A DNA stretch of 64,000 nt, from assembly GCA_008704415.1 (NCBI GenBank), contig VXIS01000059.1, positions 62,001-126,000 of the forward strand, given 5' to 3'. The DNA is from Sphaerosporella brunnea. Its lineage: Eukaryota; Ascomycota; Pezizomycetes; Pezizales; Pyronemataceae. Of the stretch, positions 1 to 11,400 are shown in pieces. Made by a program: the position numbers and the translations under genes. The notes beneath the pieces were generated by a model, which was given only the letters and a program-made list of their open reading frames with translations, ran no database searches and was not told where the DNA came from. How positions within the stretch are numbered: the stretch's first letter is position 1; the number at the start of each line of letters is the position of its first letter.

Positions 1-368
1 ATGTTCTACAAAAACGGGGTTACCTGGTGATATCATCATGCGGCGGCTGAAGAGTCCTGAACGTTGGGGTTTCTCCAGGAGAATACCTCCGGTGTGTACG
101 ACGTTCAACAGGATCTGCCCTCAGTACACAGATTTCGAGGTAGTTCTTCTGCTTCCCGGTGGGGTTGTGTTGTGTGTGTGTGGAGATAGAGTAGAGTACA
201 TACTGTAGAGTAGAGTAGGGAGTAGAGTATGTAGATAGTCTACTGCGGCCCCCATCCTGCACCCCTGCGCGCGCAATTACCTAGTACAGGCATGTATCCA
301 TAGTTTTTCCTCAAGTGTCTGAGTTTAACTTCTGCATGCATAGAGATGGAAACGGGAGGATACCTACA
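1..368. other. gene-free left edge
   Basis: I see no supportable gene here. The stretch includes low-complexity AGAGT/GTAGA-type sequence around 178-240. It ends at the left TA of the inverted-repeat element that follows. Confidence 0.5.
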
Positions 369-1108
369 TACAGTTGGGGACACCTTAAACCTGAGTGAAA
401 AAGACCTCGACTTTGACCCGAGATGGCAACACAACAACGCAATAAATTAAAAAACGAAGCGCATAGGGCGATAGAGGGAATGCAAAAGGTCCTTGCTATG
501 CGTTTCGATTATTTTATAAAGGCGTGGTTGATTTTCCAACAAATTAAAAGTAAAAATCAATTTTGGTGTGGGGGGGGCTCCGATGTCCGCCTTACTTAGT
601 GCATTAATTACCTTTCTTAGGTAATAATCTGGATGACTAACAGGTGCTAACTTCCCAATCAGGAAGTATTATGCTACATATGTTACATAAGAAACACACT
701 TAACTCTCACTTTGTTTTAAAAAATCTCTCGCCGCTTCGCGGCGAGTCTTGTAAAAAAAACATCTTGCTTAGGCGAGCAGCTACGCCAACTCTTCGTTGA
801 AGGTTACAATATATTCAAGCATCGCACGGATCGCGTTCTCTAGGAGACCAGAGCCCATACTCCTTCAAAACCACATCCAGTGGCTACTCCAGAGCTCAAT
901 GCTTTCGCAAGCAGCGAGGCGAGGAAATTTTTAAGTAAAAAAACTCGGGTTTTCAGCAAGAAAGCGCGGATTTTCGCCGAAAAATACGCAGGTTTTCACG
1001 TGATTTTTTGTTAAAAATCATTTTAAAATCCCAATTTGGAAATTGAAAAATAATTTATTTTTCAACTTGCATGTCCGCCCACTCCGGTTTAAGGTGTCCC
1101 CAACTGTA
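369..1108. mobile_element. non-autonomous TIR element with TA flanks (Tc1/mariner-pogo style)
   Basis: Terminal inverted repeats of 27 bp face each other at 371-397 and 1080-1106, with about one mismatch. They start CAGTTGGGGACACCTTAAAC. A TA dinucleotide lies directly outside each end (369-370 and 1107-1108), as expected for a target-site duplication of the Tc1/mariner/pogo superfamily. The 740-bp interior is AT-rich and codes for nothing recognisable, so this is a non-autonomous copy. The superfamily is inferred from the TA flanks only; no transposase is present. Confidence 0.75.
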
Positions 1109-3369
1109 TGCGTCTGAAACTATGGCTACATCCTGACTAAATGGATCGGCAAAGCCGTTATTGGCTGTGGAACCACCTCGACGACGGTTCTCTCAGCTTG
1201 TTACTCAGTACTTAGTAAGAAGGGGGGGGGTTAATACAGAAATATTAGCAGTCTTCCAAAACCCTCTAGAAACGATCCGAAGTGTGTTGAGGACATGTGA
1301 AATCACTCGAAGGGAAACTCCTCTCACACTTACTCCAGGTGATGACGACTTTGAGGAATTACGGGATCGTGCACGTGTTCCCCTCCACATCCGGGCACGT
1401 GTTTCCCTCCACATCCGGGGGTGGGCGCGGAACAGGTGGGGGCCAAATGTAGGAACGTTTCCTACAGGGGGCGGCTGTACTTGCAATACATGCATACTGA
1501 CCCCATGAGGTAGCACTGCGTTTAACCCCTTGATTTTGCGCAACCCACATGTGCCAGAACAACAGGTGCCTACATACTGCGTGTTTCTGCCGTATTAACA
1601 CGCGTGTGGCGATCAATGATGTTTATGCATGAGCGAGAAATATGCACAGAACCTTTGGGGGCCCCTTCTGATAAGCAGTGGCAGCTGCTCATGTAACCGC
1701 CGGGTCGACCTCTGATGCCGCGTCTGAAGCCGAGTCGTCCCGAGTCAACTGATGACTTCTTATCTACCCAATTTTTGGATCGGAAGTATCGATCATGCTC
1801 TACTATGGCAGGCCCCGCGTGTTTCCTTCAGCTACACGCATAAACTTATTAGATCAAGAGCATTCCAAACACGGGAAACGGAAGCACTATACCACGTGGG
1901 GTATATAGGCCATCGCTGATCAATTATAGGAGTAGGCAAACCAGGCTCCACTGTCCTGGCATCGACACGCTAGATACACGAATGCCTCGCTGAGCGTTCA
2001 CGCGCGGACCACACTCTTGGGTTACAGGGGGATTTCTGACCCGCGAGATGGTGGATGTGACGTGTTTCACTGCCTAACTGGGTGACTTTAGCGGATGGTT
2101 CACGGGGAGTGCTGCTCCATGATGCTGTTCCGAGATTGTGGTCTACGCTTAACTTGTTCTTTCCGGTACTTCCCGCAGATTGTGCATGCGAGAAAGCATT
2201 CTGGGAAGTACACACATCCCGAGTTTGTCAGTCGCCTGTGTACCCATACCCAAATGCCCGGCTTTTAATTATGCACGCATGCGGGGTATGTGGCGCATGC
2301 GAGTCGTTAATATTTACCCCACCAAGTTGTTCCTATCAATATTAAAAAACTCCGGTTAGATGCAGCCCCATCAAGCCGCACAGTTAGCTGTTTCCGCCTA
2401 CAACCAGTGCAGCGTAATGGCGTCAAATAATTAACAGAGCATGGCGTGTCCGTTCATCACGCAACTGTAATCATCGAGAACGTTGGAGGTGAGCTGCATC
2501 ATGTTTCCTTTGAATCTTTGAACCACCACAAGCGTGCGAAGCGGCGGCCCCCACCCGTTTTGCACATGTTTTGCTGCAATCTGCAGGGCAGAATTACCAG
2601 TCGGCAGATTCATCGCCCAATGAACCAATATACTGGGTTAGAATACACCCTCCAAACGGCCTCAAACTTCGAATCCAATGAGCCAGCGGCTCGACCCCCC
2701 ACATCTTTTTCTTCGGGTTCGACAAATCCCCCACTGGTGGCCTTATCCTGCTGTGTTGCTGAGAGACACGAACAAATTTTCCACCTGTGATGTACAAGTC
2801 CTCTATCGAAAGTTTAAATAGAGTTCCCAAATAAACCTCTGCAAGAGCTTGGCTCAAAAAAGCTTTTATGCCGAGAGAAACGTGCGACGTCGTGCATGCC
2901 AGCAGCACCTGCTATGCTATATTATACTACCATGATCCAAGAGCGTTTTATGTGAGACGAAAGGGTGTTGTCAGGAGAGAGAAAGGAAAAAAAAAAAAGC
3001 CGTTTTACACGCCTTGCAGAAAGGCTACATATCATCCCCCAGATTCATCCCATGACCAGGACTAACGGTGGAGTAGCTCCCGCAGGAGTCGACAAAAATT
3101 TTCGATCTGCGGCGGGTCAGGCTACATGATAGTTAGTTGATTATCGCTGTCCGAAGACCGATCGATTCGATCGGCTAAATTAGTTCCTGAACGCTCTTGC
3201 TCGGTGAACCACATCATCCCGCTTTGCCGCATCTATGCGCTTTGGTCATTTCGTGTGATCCCCGCATTGCCCAGTTTCAATAGCCGACAAGGCGGCCTTT
3301 AATGGACTCTCAACGTGTGCGTGCGTACCTTTGGAGAAAACCCCTTCAACTCGGGGAGGATTTGACGAG
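1109..3369. other. gene-free stretch, probably decayed repeats
   Basis: Only short overlapping open frames occur, with no family motif and no convincing splice pattern. A short direct repeat lies at about 1373-1418, where CGTGTTCCCTCCACATCCGG-like units occur twice. The reverse strand at about 2570-2640 reads vaguely like an ankyrin unit (GNSALQIAAKH), too little to call. Confidence 0.4.
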
Positions 3370-4390
3370 TTTTTTTGTTTTGTTTGTACTCAAGTTTGTT
3401 GTCTGTATTCGACCGACCGCGAACGATCATGACAGACCCCCTACTCGTCCCCGCCCTTACCCTGTCCGCACCCTTATTGATACTCTCTCATGGGTCAACT
3501 GCGGCCCCCCGAACTACCAGAAAGGAAAAGTATGATAGAGAAAATAAAGGAAAGAAACAGGCCCGTAACAGCATATAAAAGCCGTGGCCAGGTTACTCCT
3601 CCCCCAGACTCGGATGATGACGATGAGACATCCTCCTCCGCCACAGATTGCCCAACCTTCGTATCCCACAGAAACTGTAGGTCATGTGAGATGGCCTTCT
3701 CCTCCCGAAATAGCTCCGCTATTGGCCGCCATCTCCTTGCCACGGTGCTTCCATCCAAACTCTTTCTCCACAGAGCGCCAAAGCACGCGAATCTGTGGAA
3801 GCCATCGATCGCACTGTGTAAAGAGGTGCTCCCTAGCCTGCCGCTTACCAGAAAGACAAAACCAGCACCCATCAGGGTCTCTCTTGCGAAGCTTTGCTTT
3901 GAGATAGGGTGCTGTGACCGCATGCCCGGTGAGGAGTTGGTAATACTGGGGATGCCAGCGCCTTTCTTTCCTTCTCAAGAGCTAGTCGAAAGCCAGTTTT
4001 CTTCTTCTTCCGCAGTGCGTACGCTCGTGCTTTGCTGGATCCACTGCCTGGTGCCACGGCGGCGAGCTTCCGAGACCTTGCGCTTCAGGTGAGCCAAACC
4101 GGCCTTTTCGCAAAAGTGCTTCGTTGGGGGCTCTGGTTGGACACGATGCTGCGTCCTTGGCAATCATCTCCGCCATCTCATTACCTTTCACGCCGGCGTG
4201 TCCGGGGGCCCACCGTCGTGTGAGGGGCGGTCTGTCAGGTCTCGGCTCCACTTGATGATGCCGCGAGCCCATGGATTTGACGAGTTGGGCGAAGGGCAAC
4301 GGAAAATGTGCCACCGTAGAAAAGAAAAAGTCCGGAATTCCGGAAAAACAAATGTGTGCAAGCCCGTCACGCAAAGGCAACGATTCGGAT
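3370..4390 (-). mobile_element. LINE (non-LTR retrotransposon) 3' fragment, copy 1, broken
   Basis: Reverse-strand frames carry the end of a LINE ORF2. At about 4240-4170 is the RNase H C-terminal motif WAPGHAGVKGNEMAE. At about 3978-3690 is the terminal zinc-knuckle-like part, with YYQLLTGHAVTAPYLKAKL followed by a CxxC...H...C pattern (CWFC, REHLFTQC). The pieces sit in different frames, so the gene is dead. The lower edge is an oligo-T tract (3370-3389), the complement of a poly-A tail. The 3' UTR (about 3385-3600) is shared with the copy at 43.8-44.6 kb. The family resembles fungal Tad/I-type LINEs; the exact clade is not established. Confidence 0.8.
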
Positions 4391-4456
4391 AAACGATGCC
4401 CCGGTACTTACCGCCTACAATGGTTGGCGATTATCATATGTAATCAATATTTTCAT

Positions 4457-4702
4457 TACTCGCCGGATTTTTAAGTATCCGGACACTCAGAAACCCTGTC
4501 CGACCACCCCCAACTATGCAACGAAAAATCGATTTCTTCACTCTCTTTTACCCAAAAAAACTCTGTTCTTGAGCTCAAATTTAGGCCGAGAGCCCCCTCG
4601 AGCCTTTGGGCACAAAGAAGTGGAGATTTCGCTTTTTCCTTACGATATTATCCTCGGTGGAACTTTTTTGGGGTGTCTGGATACTTAAAAATTCGGCGAG
4701 TA
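4457..4702. mobile_element. short TIR element (MITE) with TA flanks
   Basis: Inverted repeats of 28 bp at 4459-4486 and 4673-4700 differ at two positions and begin CTCGCCG(G/A)ATTTTTAAG. A TA sits directly outside each end (4457-4458, 4701-4702). The 246-bp element codes for nothing. It lies immediately beyond the LINE fragment. Its TIR is unrelated to that of the element at 369-1108, so it is a second family. Confidence 0.75.
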
Positions 4703-5161
4703 TATGTATATGTATCACCAGACACGGAGCTGTGTCTCCTAGGCATCGTGGTGCTTGCTCTTGCTAGAAAGAGATACCCGGCACGCCTGTTTGCAGGTAT
4801 CTACCCAAAGGGGTGTCCGGAAGTCGGAGAACCCGGAAGCCAAAAAAAAAACTGACGCAATTTGGGTTGAGAAGAAGGCACGTGACAGTCCTCCCTCTGG
4901 CTTGAAGTGAAGGACTGACGAAAACAGAATGTTTCACCCAAGTGTATTAAGGCTAGAGATTCCTAGCCATGCGAACAAAACCCATCAGCTAGTGTGCCTC
5001 CTGTGAGACGGTGCATACTTTCCTCGTGGGTTGGGAGTATGTAGCCGTTGGTTGTGCCAATGTGTAATACATCCGGAGTAAGTTAAGCGGACCGAGTAGC
5101 TAGAATCGTGGCTATCCAATGGTTTCGGTATGCATTTGCGTTTATGAAGGGGGAGGAGAAG
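4703..5161. other. gene-free spacer
   Basis: No gene, RNA or clear repeat is recognised between the TIR element and the hAT-like element. Confidence 0.4.
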
Positions 5162-6233
5162 CTGTGTTCTCAATAGCCGACCCAAAAAGCCCGGCTACGA
5201 AGCCCGGGCTGGCTGGCTGGCTGTGGGCTGCGTCTTTATATGTAAAAATGGGCGAATTAGTACCAGGGAACAAATATTTCTGTTGGGTTTCGTACCGTTC
5301 CCTAACGAAAATTAAACTCAAAGTTTCACCGTTCAAGAGGTGTATAAAAGCTGATTGCAGAGAGGGGGCCAGTCTCTCCCTCTGCTGCACCATGTCGGAC
5401 TGCCGCTCTTCTAGCTGCCCCCGCCGCCCTCCATCCTCAGGCTGGTCCCTGGGCTCTTGGTCTTTTCCCCACACCTCCCTCAGCCCCTTAGTTCCCTTCT
5501 GCCGCTGTCCACCTCCTCTCCTCAGAACTCTCCCCCCATGTGACGCCCACAGTAATCTAGTTCAAGACAAAAAACACAATTGAATGGGTGTAGGTACTAC
5601 TGATTATGATACGCTATTCTATCAATGTTGAGGATTTTGGAGCTCCTACCAGGGGTAGGCTCAGTTAGTGCCGGACGACTTAGTAAGGTTCGGAGATGAA
5701 TGTCGCAAGGCAAACCCGGTGCCGGTCTGGGTAAACTCTTGCTACAATGCGTTGACTGAAAATTGGGGATTGCGGTGCTGTGATAGTGGTGGGGAGGTTG
5801 AAAAAACACACACATAAGCTTTACTCTGCTGGCAATCACTCTGTCTTGGCTAAGCTTTAGATTGTTTTTACCCTCGCTTGTATTTTTCGGTTGAAATCTA
5901 CGGCTCTTTTTGTTTTGTTTTGTTTTGTTTTTTGTTTTAAATCATACAGCGTGCACAAGGGCGCTAGCCCGAGTGCCTCCTATCTTGCGACTCGGAGTGA
6001 GGCCAAAGGCCTATGACGGACAATCTACGGCTCTTTTTGAATGATATTCGACCCCAAAGTATTATCTCCAGAGTGATATCCAGTGAAGCAACAGCTCAAT
6101 GGTGTCATATTCCTCATACCCGAGCAATAGCCCACCAGGCCGGGCTGCGAGTTTAAAAAGCTAGTCCGGCTTTTTTATCAGCCCAACGCAGCCCAACGCA
6201 GCCAACCCGGCTGGCTGACTATTGAGAACACTG
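5162..6233. mobile_element. non-autonomous hAT-like element
   Basis: The two ends form imperfect inverted repeats. The left starts CTGTGTTCTCAATAGCCGAC at 5162; the right, read inward on the other strand from 6233, starts CAGTGTTCTCAATAGTCAGC. Further inside, both arms are rich in GGCTGGCTG/GCCCGG-type sequence. The flanking octamers aggagaag (5154-5161) and gagagaag (6234-6241) agree at six of eight positions, compatible with an aged 8-bp hAT target-site duplication. CAGTG termini and 8-bp duplications are typical of hAT elements. No transposase frame is present. A SINE-like insertion lies inside. Confidence 0.6.
5913..6021 (-). mobile_element. SINE-like retroposon with perfect 18-bp target-site duplication
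   Basis: An exact 18-bp direct repeat, AATCTACGGCTCTTTTTG, occurs at 5895-5912 and 6022-6039. The 109 bp between the copies begins on the + strand with TTTTG units. Read on the reverse strand, it is a unique body of about 80 nt followed by an (AAAAC)n-type tail. A short body, an A-rich tail and a long direct repeat are the hallmarks of LINE-mobilised SINE insertion. I could not identify confident tRNA A and B boxes, so the source RNA is unknown. It could also be a 5'-truncated LINE tail or a retroposed small RNA. Confidence 0.65.
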
Positions 6234-6778
6234 GAGAGAAGTCTAGGCTTTTTGCTCGAGATTGCATCAAGAGTGTTAGGCTGGACACGTTTCCGGAGGG
6301 CATCGGCCATTCTCGTTATTCTCTGAGTGTCATAATTAGGAAGTTGACAGAACTTCTGGCCCAGCACAGAGTGGCCGAAGTTCTAAGTCTCTAAGCACGA
6401 TGTGTCACTCGGACGATCCGGACTTGATTCAATCTTGTGGCTCTATGGCGCAATCAGATCTCATACAACCGCACGCAGATAGAAGAAGTCGCGTTTAGTT
6501 CCTATAATACCCGTTTTTGCGGAAAGGAGCATCTAGAATTCTGTTGCCTCTGGTGGTTCCGTTGGTCGCTGGTTCCCGAATACATACAAAGTCCCGACCG
6601 TCACTTCCATGGCCTGCTATTTTCTAAGCATCAAACTCTGATCAAAACAATTTGAAAGCCGCCGCAGCAAACCAATTCCTCTTCGAAGTATCCAAATTGG
6701 TTCTCCTAATCCAGTAGGTACCCCCAACAAAAATAACGTCAACACAAACATCTATCCACCTCAACACGGCCAAAAACC
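6234..6778. other. gene-free spacer
   Basis: No supportable gene or repeat is seen between the hAT-like element and the small open frame that follows. Confidence 0.4.
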
Positions 6779-7135
6779 ATGCTTGACTGGTCCCCCAAGC
6801 CCGTGCCTCTGGAACCACTAAGGTCCACTCTGCAACGACCGATCCCGCCCCGCAAGCCTGGGCTCTCATATTCTCAACACAGCGCTCCCGCGCCGGTGGA
6901 AGGACACGGCGGGCAGCACGGCCTCAACGCTGCGGGAGCCTCCCGCATGATCTCGTACCGCATACCCATAGCCACGCCGACACGAGAAGAGGCAGCTCCA
7001 CAGATGATTGAATTGAAGGCGCTGGAGGCGGAGTGGGATTGGAAGTTGCCGTTGGTTGTCGTTATAGTTGCGGCGGCGGCGGGGTACGGTGCTTGGTGCG
7101 CGGGCGTTAAGTTGGCGGGGATGTGGGCGCCTTGA
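6779..7135 (+). CDS. small hypothetical protein with C-terminal membrane segment
   Basis: This 118-residue open frame starts with ATG. It is clearly more GC-rich than the surrounding repeats, which argues mildly for a real gene. The N-terminal half is proline-rich. Residues about 88-115 form one hydrophobic segment (LPLVVVIVAAAAGYGAWCAG) that could span a membrane. No family is recognised. There is no clear signal peptide and no visible intron. It stands alone between transposon debris and the PDR gene. It may be a real single-pass protein or a chance frame. Confidence 0.3.
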   Translation: MLDWSPKPVPLEPLRSTLQRPIPPRKPGLSYSQHSAPAPVEGHGGQHGLNAAGASRMISYRIPIATPTREEAAPQMIELKALEAEWDWKLPLVVVIVAAAAGYGAWCAGVKLAGMWAP

Positions 7136-7138
7136 TTT

Positions 7139-8483
7139 TGAGGGTTGTTTTGATAGCGGCGAGTTGATAGCATATTAGAGTAGAAGACAACTTCCTACGA
7201 GGAAGGAATTCATTTGTTTGCGTCGTGAGTCCGTATCTTCGCAACTGAAAAATTTGGTGGCGTCACCGCATCACCGAAAATCACCACCAAGATTTATCTT
7301 TCATTATCTCACGGATTCGTTATCGGTACTTTACATTGTTTTGCTCAGAAGAGTCACCACCCTCGCGATACCCAAACTATCCAACCCCATTCAAGATGTA
7401 CCTGTACTGTTTGCTACTCTAGCTTCAGTGTTCATCACTCAATCTCTAGTCTTCTCAAAGCAGACTACAAAACAGAGCACGTATTAAGAAGCCTCATTTC
7501 ATCCCTCCACACCACGCCAACGGCCTAATGCGAAAGAAAAAAATAAAAAAGAGGACCTGTCAGACGTCCATCGCCACCCACCCTCGTTTCCATCCCAAGG
7601 GACATAGGAAACTCAGGTCGAGATCATCACCACCCATCCCGCAGGATAGGCAAAAAAGGCTTCACTCTTGGGCGGCGAGGATATCGATCATCAACCAGGT
7701 TGGAGATTAATCTGTGGCTCTTGTAAAGAGTTCAGATGAGACGATTTACTATAGAAATGATCCCTTTTGGATGTGTTAGTATTTGCTGTCAGTATGGGGG
7801 ATATTGTGGGGGGTCCTTACTATGAAGTAAAGTCGACATGAAGAAGAAAGGAAGGGAGGAAGGAAGCGCTCAATTTATAGGCAGCAGCCACACTAGCGTC
7901 GGCTAAAAATATATCACGTGATTGTTAGGGTTTGTGCGAACTTCTTTTCTGTTTTTGGATTCGTCACCCATTCTCATCTCACACCCATATCTCTCATCAT
8001 ACATAGAGTATTTGACCCGACAAAAACTCCCATGTTCGTTTGTTGCAATAATGTTGCGCACAAAATACCTAGGGAGTGCGAGTGCAAACTTGAGATGATA
8101 GTTGAGGAGAGTTGGAATCGATACTTGGTGTGAGCGTGTTGCCTCATCATGTCATGAACACTCGGTAGCCTTTCATTTCTGCATCAACCCGAATACGAAC
8201 ACCTGAAATGGTATCTTGCCTTTCCATCGCAAGCATGACTCATCACTGATTTATCGAACGTAGAGTATAGCAGCAACGAAGGCAAACGCGCTCGAAATGA
8301 TCATTCATAAACAGCTCGTGACGTGAAAATTTTCATAAGATTACATTAATATCATCTGGAGGTATTCTATGCATATATCTACGGACGCCTAATATCTATA
8401 GCCCCATCAAACATTCAAAACCATCAACATTCGAGAAAATGCAACAAAACCAAATCAACCAACCAACCAACCAATAACCACTT
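7139..8483. other. gene-free stretch downstream of the PDR gene
   Basis: Only short frames without recognisable domains are present. The right end (about 8400-8483), with CCAAC repeats, is the likely 3' untranslated region of the reverse-strand ABC transporter. Confidence 0.4.
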
Positions 8484-11400
8484 TTACCTCTTCGCAAAGT
8501 TCAAATACCTCGATGCCATCAATAAGAGAATAAGGGTCGACCCGACAAACGCAAGGAAGATGCCCAAATCTCTCCACCGGTTCTCCCACTTCAGCCCCAA
8601 TGGCTCGTAGAACTCATCTCCAACCTTGTACGCACAGTACTGGCACAGATCCGTGGCGTTAAGATCCCGGATGTATCCGGGCGCCTTCGCCATAAACTCT
8701 GCCGCATAGTCACCACACGTCATTCCCTGCGGCGCGCGGAAGGTGGAGTACTCGTGCGGGGCGCAAACGACAGGCTTGTCGTGGAGCTCGGTCACCACCA
8801 TGCCGCCGATCAACCGCGTGAACGGGTCCAGCTGGTACAGCCAGGCGCGCCAAAAACCAGGGATATTGGGCTTGGGGATTGTGACACCGCAGAAGGCGGC
8901 GAAGACGACGATGATGAAGGGGTTTAACAGCGAGGCGATGAAGAAGTTAGGAGTCATCGCAGCCACCAACTGCCCCAAAACCACCGAGAACATCTCGCAA
9001 ATCAGCACGATGAAGAATTGGTAACCGGCCCGAGGAGCCTCGGTCGCCATTCCGACTGGGAAGTAGATGCACACGTAGAAACTGAGCGCGCAGAGCAGAG
9101 AGTATGGGATCTCGGCGATCACCATCGAGATGGTGAAGGCTAGAGATTGATACATCTTGCTGGATTGTTCGCGGTAGGAGATCAAGCGTGCCTGTATTTG
9201 AGGTTAGGGATGAACATTTTGACTAAGAGAGAAAGTGCGGGACTTACCATATCATACATAGGCTCCACCTGGGCCAGAATCAAGGAAGGCAAGACAGTGA
9301 CCTGGAAGATGACGAAGACACGGTACTGCAAGCTGGACAGGGAGTCGCTCAGTCTCAAGAAAACCAACCCGGTGAGAAGCGAGATGATAACGTGGTTGAA
9401 CAAGCGAGTGAATCCATAGTTCGGCGTCCTCCAGAAGGAAAGGTTGGTACGCTTGATCATCATGAGACACTGGTAGGTGAAAGGCGTGGCGTATTGGCTC
9501 TGCACCACAGGCTCCGCAGCGCCAACTTCGGCAATTCGTTCGTCCTTCATGCGAGAAATCTCGGTTTTGACGTTGGCTAGCTCTTCGGATGTTCGCCAGA
9601 TATCAGCCCAGTCACGGTCACCGATGCGAGGGCTCTGTCCAGCTCCAATGGCGTCGAGCATCCATTCCGCCACGTTTGCCGTGGGGGGGCAAATGGCTCC
9701 ATGCTTTTCGAAGTAGGCCAACAAAGAAGTGGCGTCCTTTCCGATGTCACCGAAGTAAACACACTGTCCACCTCGCTGTAGCAGAAGCAGACGGTCGAAG
9801 TTTCCAAACAAGCTGGAGTTGGGCTGATGGATGGTGCACAGAATAGCCTGACCAGCAGCAGCAAGCTTCTTTAAGAACCGGACGATGTTAAAAGCAGACT
9901 GGGAATCGAGACCGGAGGTGGGTTCGTCAAGGAAAAGCAAAAGCTCAGGCTTTGCGGCAAGTTCAACACCGATGGTAACACGCTTTCGCTCTTCGACCGC
10001 AAGCCCGCTGTTGGGGTCACCGATGATAGCATCCGCAATGTTCTCCATCTCCAACAGTGCGATAACCTCCTCCACGTAGGCATTCTTCTCCTCGATCGAA
10101 ACCTCATATGGTTGCCTCAAGTAAGCAGAAAACCGGAGAGCCTCACGAACAGTCTGGGTGGGCTCGTGAACATCAAGTTGCTCAGCGTACGAAGTTCCGC
10201 GCTGAAACGCGAGACCCTTCGGCTTGCCGTCCACCAGCACATCACCGGTAATAACACCGATACTCTTCCTGCTCGCCAAAACATCCAGAAGCGTAGTCTT
10301 TCCAGCTCCAGAAGCTCCCATAAGCGCAGTCAACTGCCCAGGCTTGACATAACCAAAGATGTTGTTGAGCAGCCTCAACTGTCCACCACCAGGTGCCGGC
10401 ACTTCGTATACCAGGTCTTCCCAAGTGAGAACAGCCTTTGAATTGATTTTCAGTCCGGAGTCGCCGGCAGCATCTGCATCGCTCTTGGCCTTGGACTTCA
10501 AAGCCTTCTTCTCAGCCAACGCAGCGTTCAGCTTCTTGCGCTCCTCATTCTCTTTGGTGTAAAACGTCACGGTCTTTCCTCCAGCGCCGTAGGTGCAGTA
10601 CTCTCCCAGCAAAGCGTTCGAAATCAAAAAGCCAATAATTAACGCAACCATGATCCCGAAATTCCGCCAGAGATCCTTGGGATTGTACGAGAATGTGAGA
10701 TTGATGTAGTCACCACCATTGACCTGGTTCGATCCGGGCGCGGCACCAGCGAGCGTGCAGGTCTGGTAGTCGAGGTCGGTGTAGTTAGCACCAGAAGGAA
10801 CAAGCGAATGTTGGCTGCACGTGAACGTCACCCGCTTGAACTCGTTCATCATCAAGGCCGAGAATCCGAGACCAAGTCCGTTGATGTAGAAAATCCAGGA
10901 AACCCATTTGCCCTGCGTCTGGTACGGAAGTAGATAACCACTTGTAAGGACGAAGAGAGTGATGACCACCTGAAAGACTGTAAGCTAAGCCCGTAAAGCG
11001 CACTGGAGGGAACTTACGGAAGCAAATTTAAGGGCATAATCAAAGTCTGGGCAAACACATCCGACCGTTCGGAAGAACAGGGTCATGGACAAGTAACCGC
11101 AAACGATGATAATCCAGAAGGTAAAGAACGCTCCAGCGTTGAGAACCAGGCCGCACATGAAGTAGGTGATACAAGAGAAGACAAATATCTGCGGCGCCGC
11201 AAATACCAAGTCGACCATAATCTGAGCCACCCACAGGGCCGAAGGCCGATGGAACGTGTATGCGCGATGTTTATTGACAATACCACGTCCAGTCATAGTG
11301 CTTGCCAACTCGGAGAAAGCCTGGAACGCGTTGAAAAGTAGTGACATAAACAGCATACCTCCTCGGGTGAAGGCACCCTGCGAGGTCTCGGGGAGCTTCA

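Noticed and set aside
2431..2908. possible ankyrin-repeat remnant on the reverse strand
   Set aside because: Only one weak unit (GNSALQIAAKH) is visible, and neighbouring frames give no further repeats.
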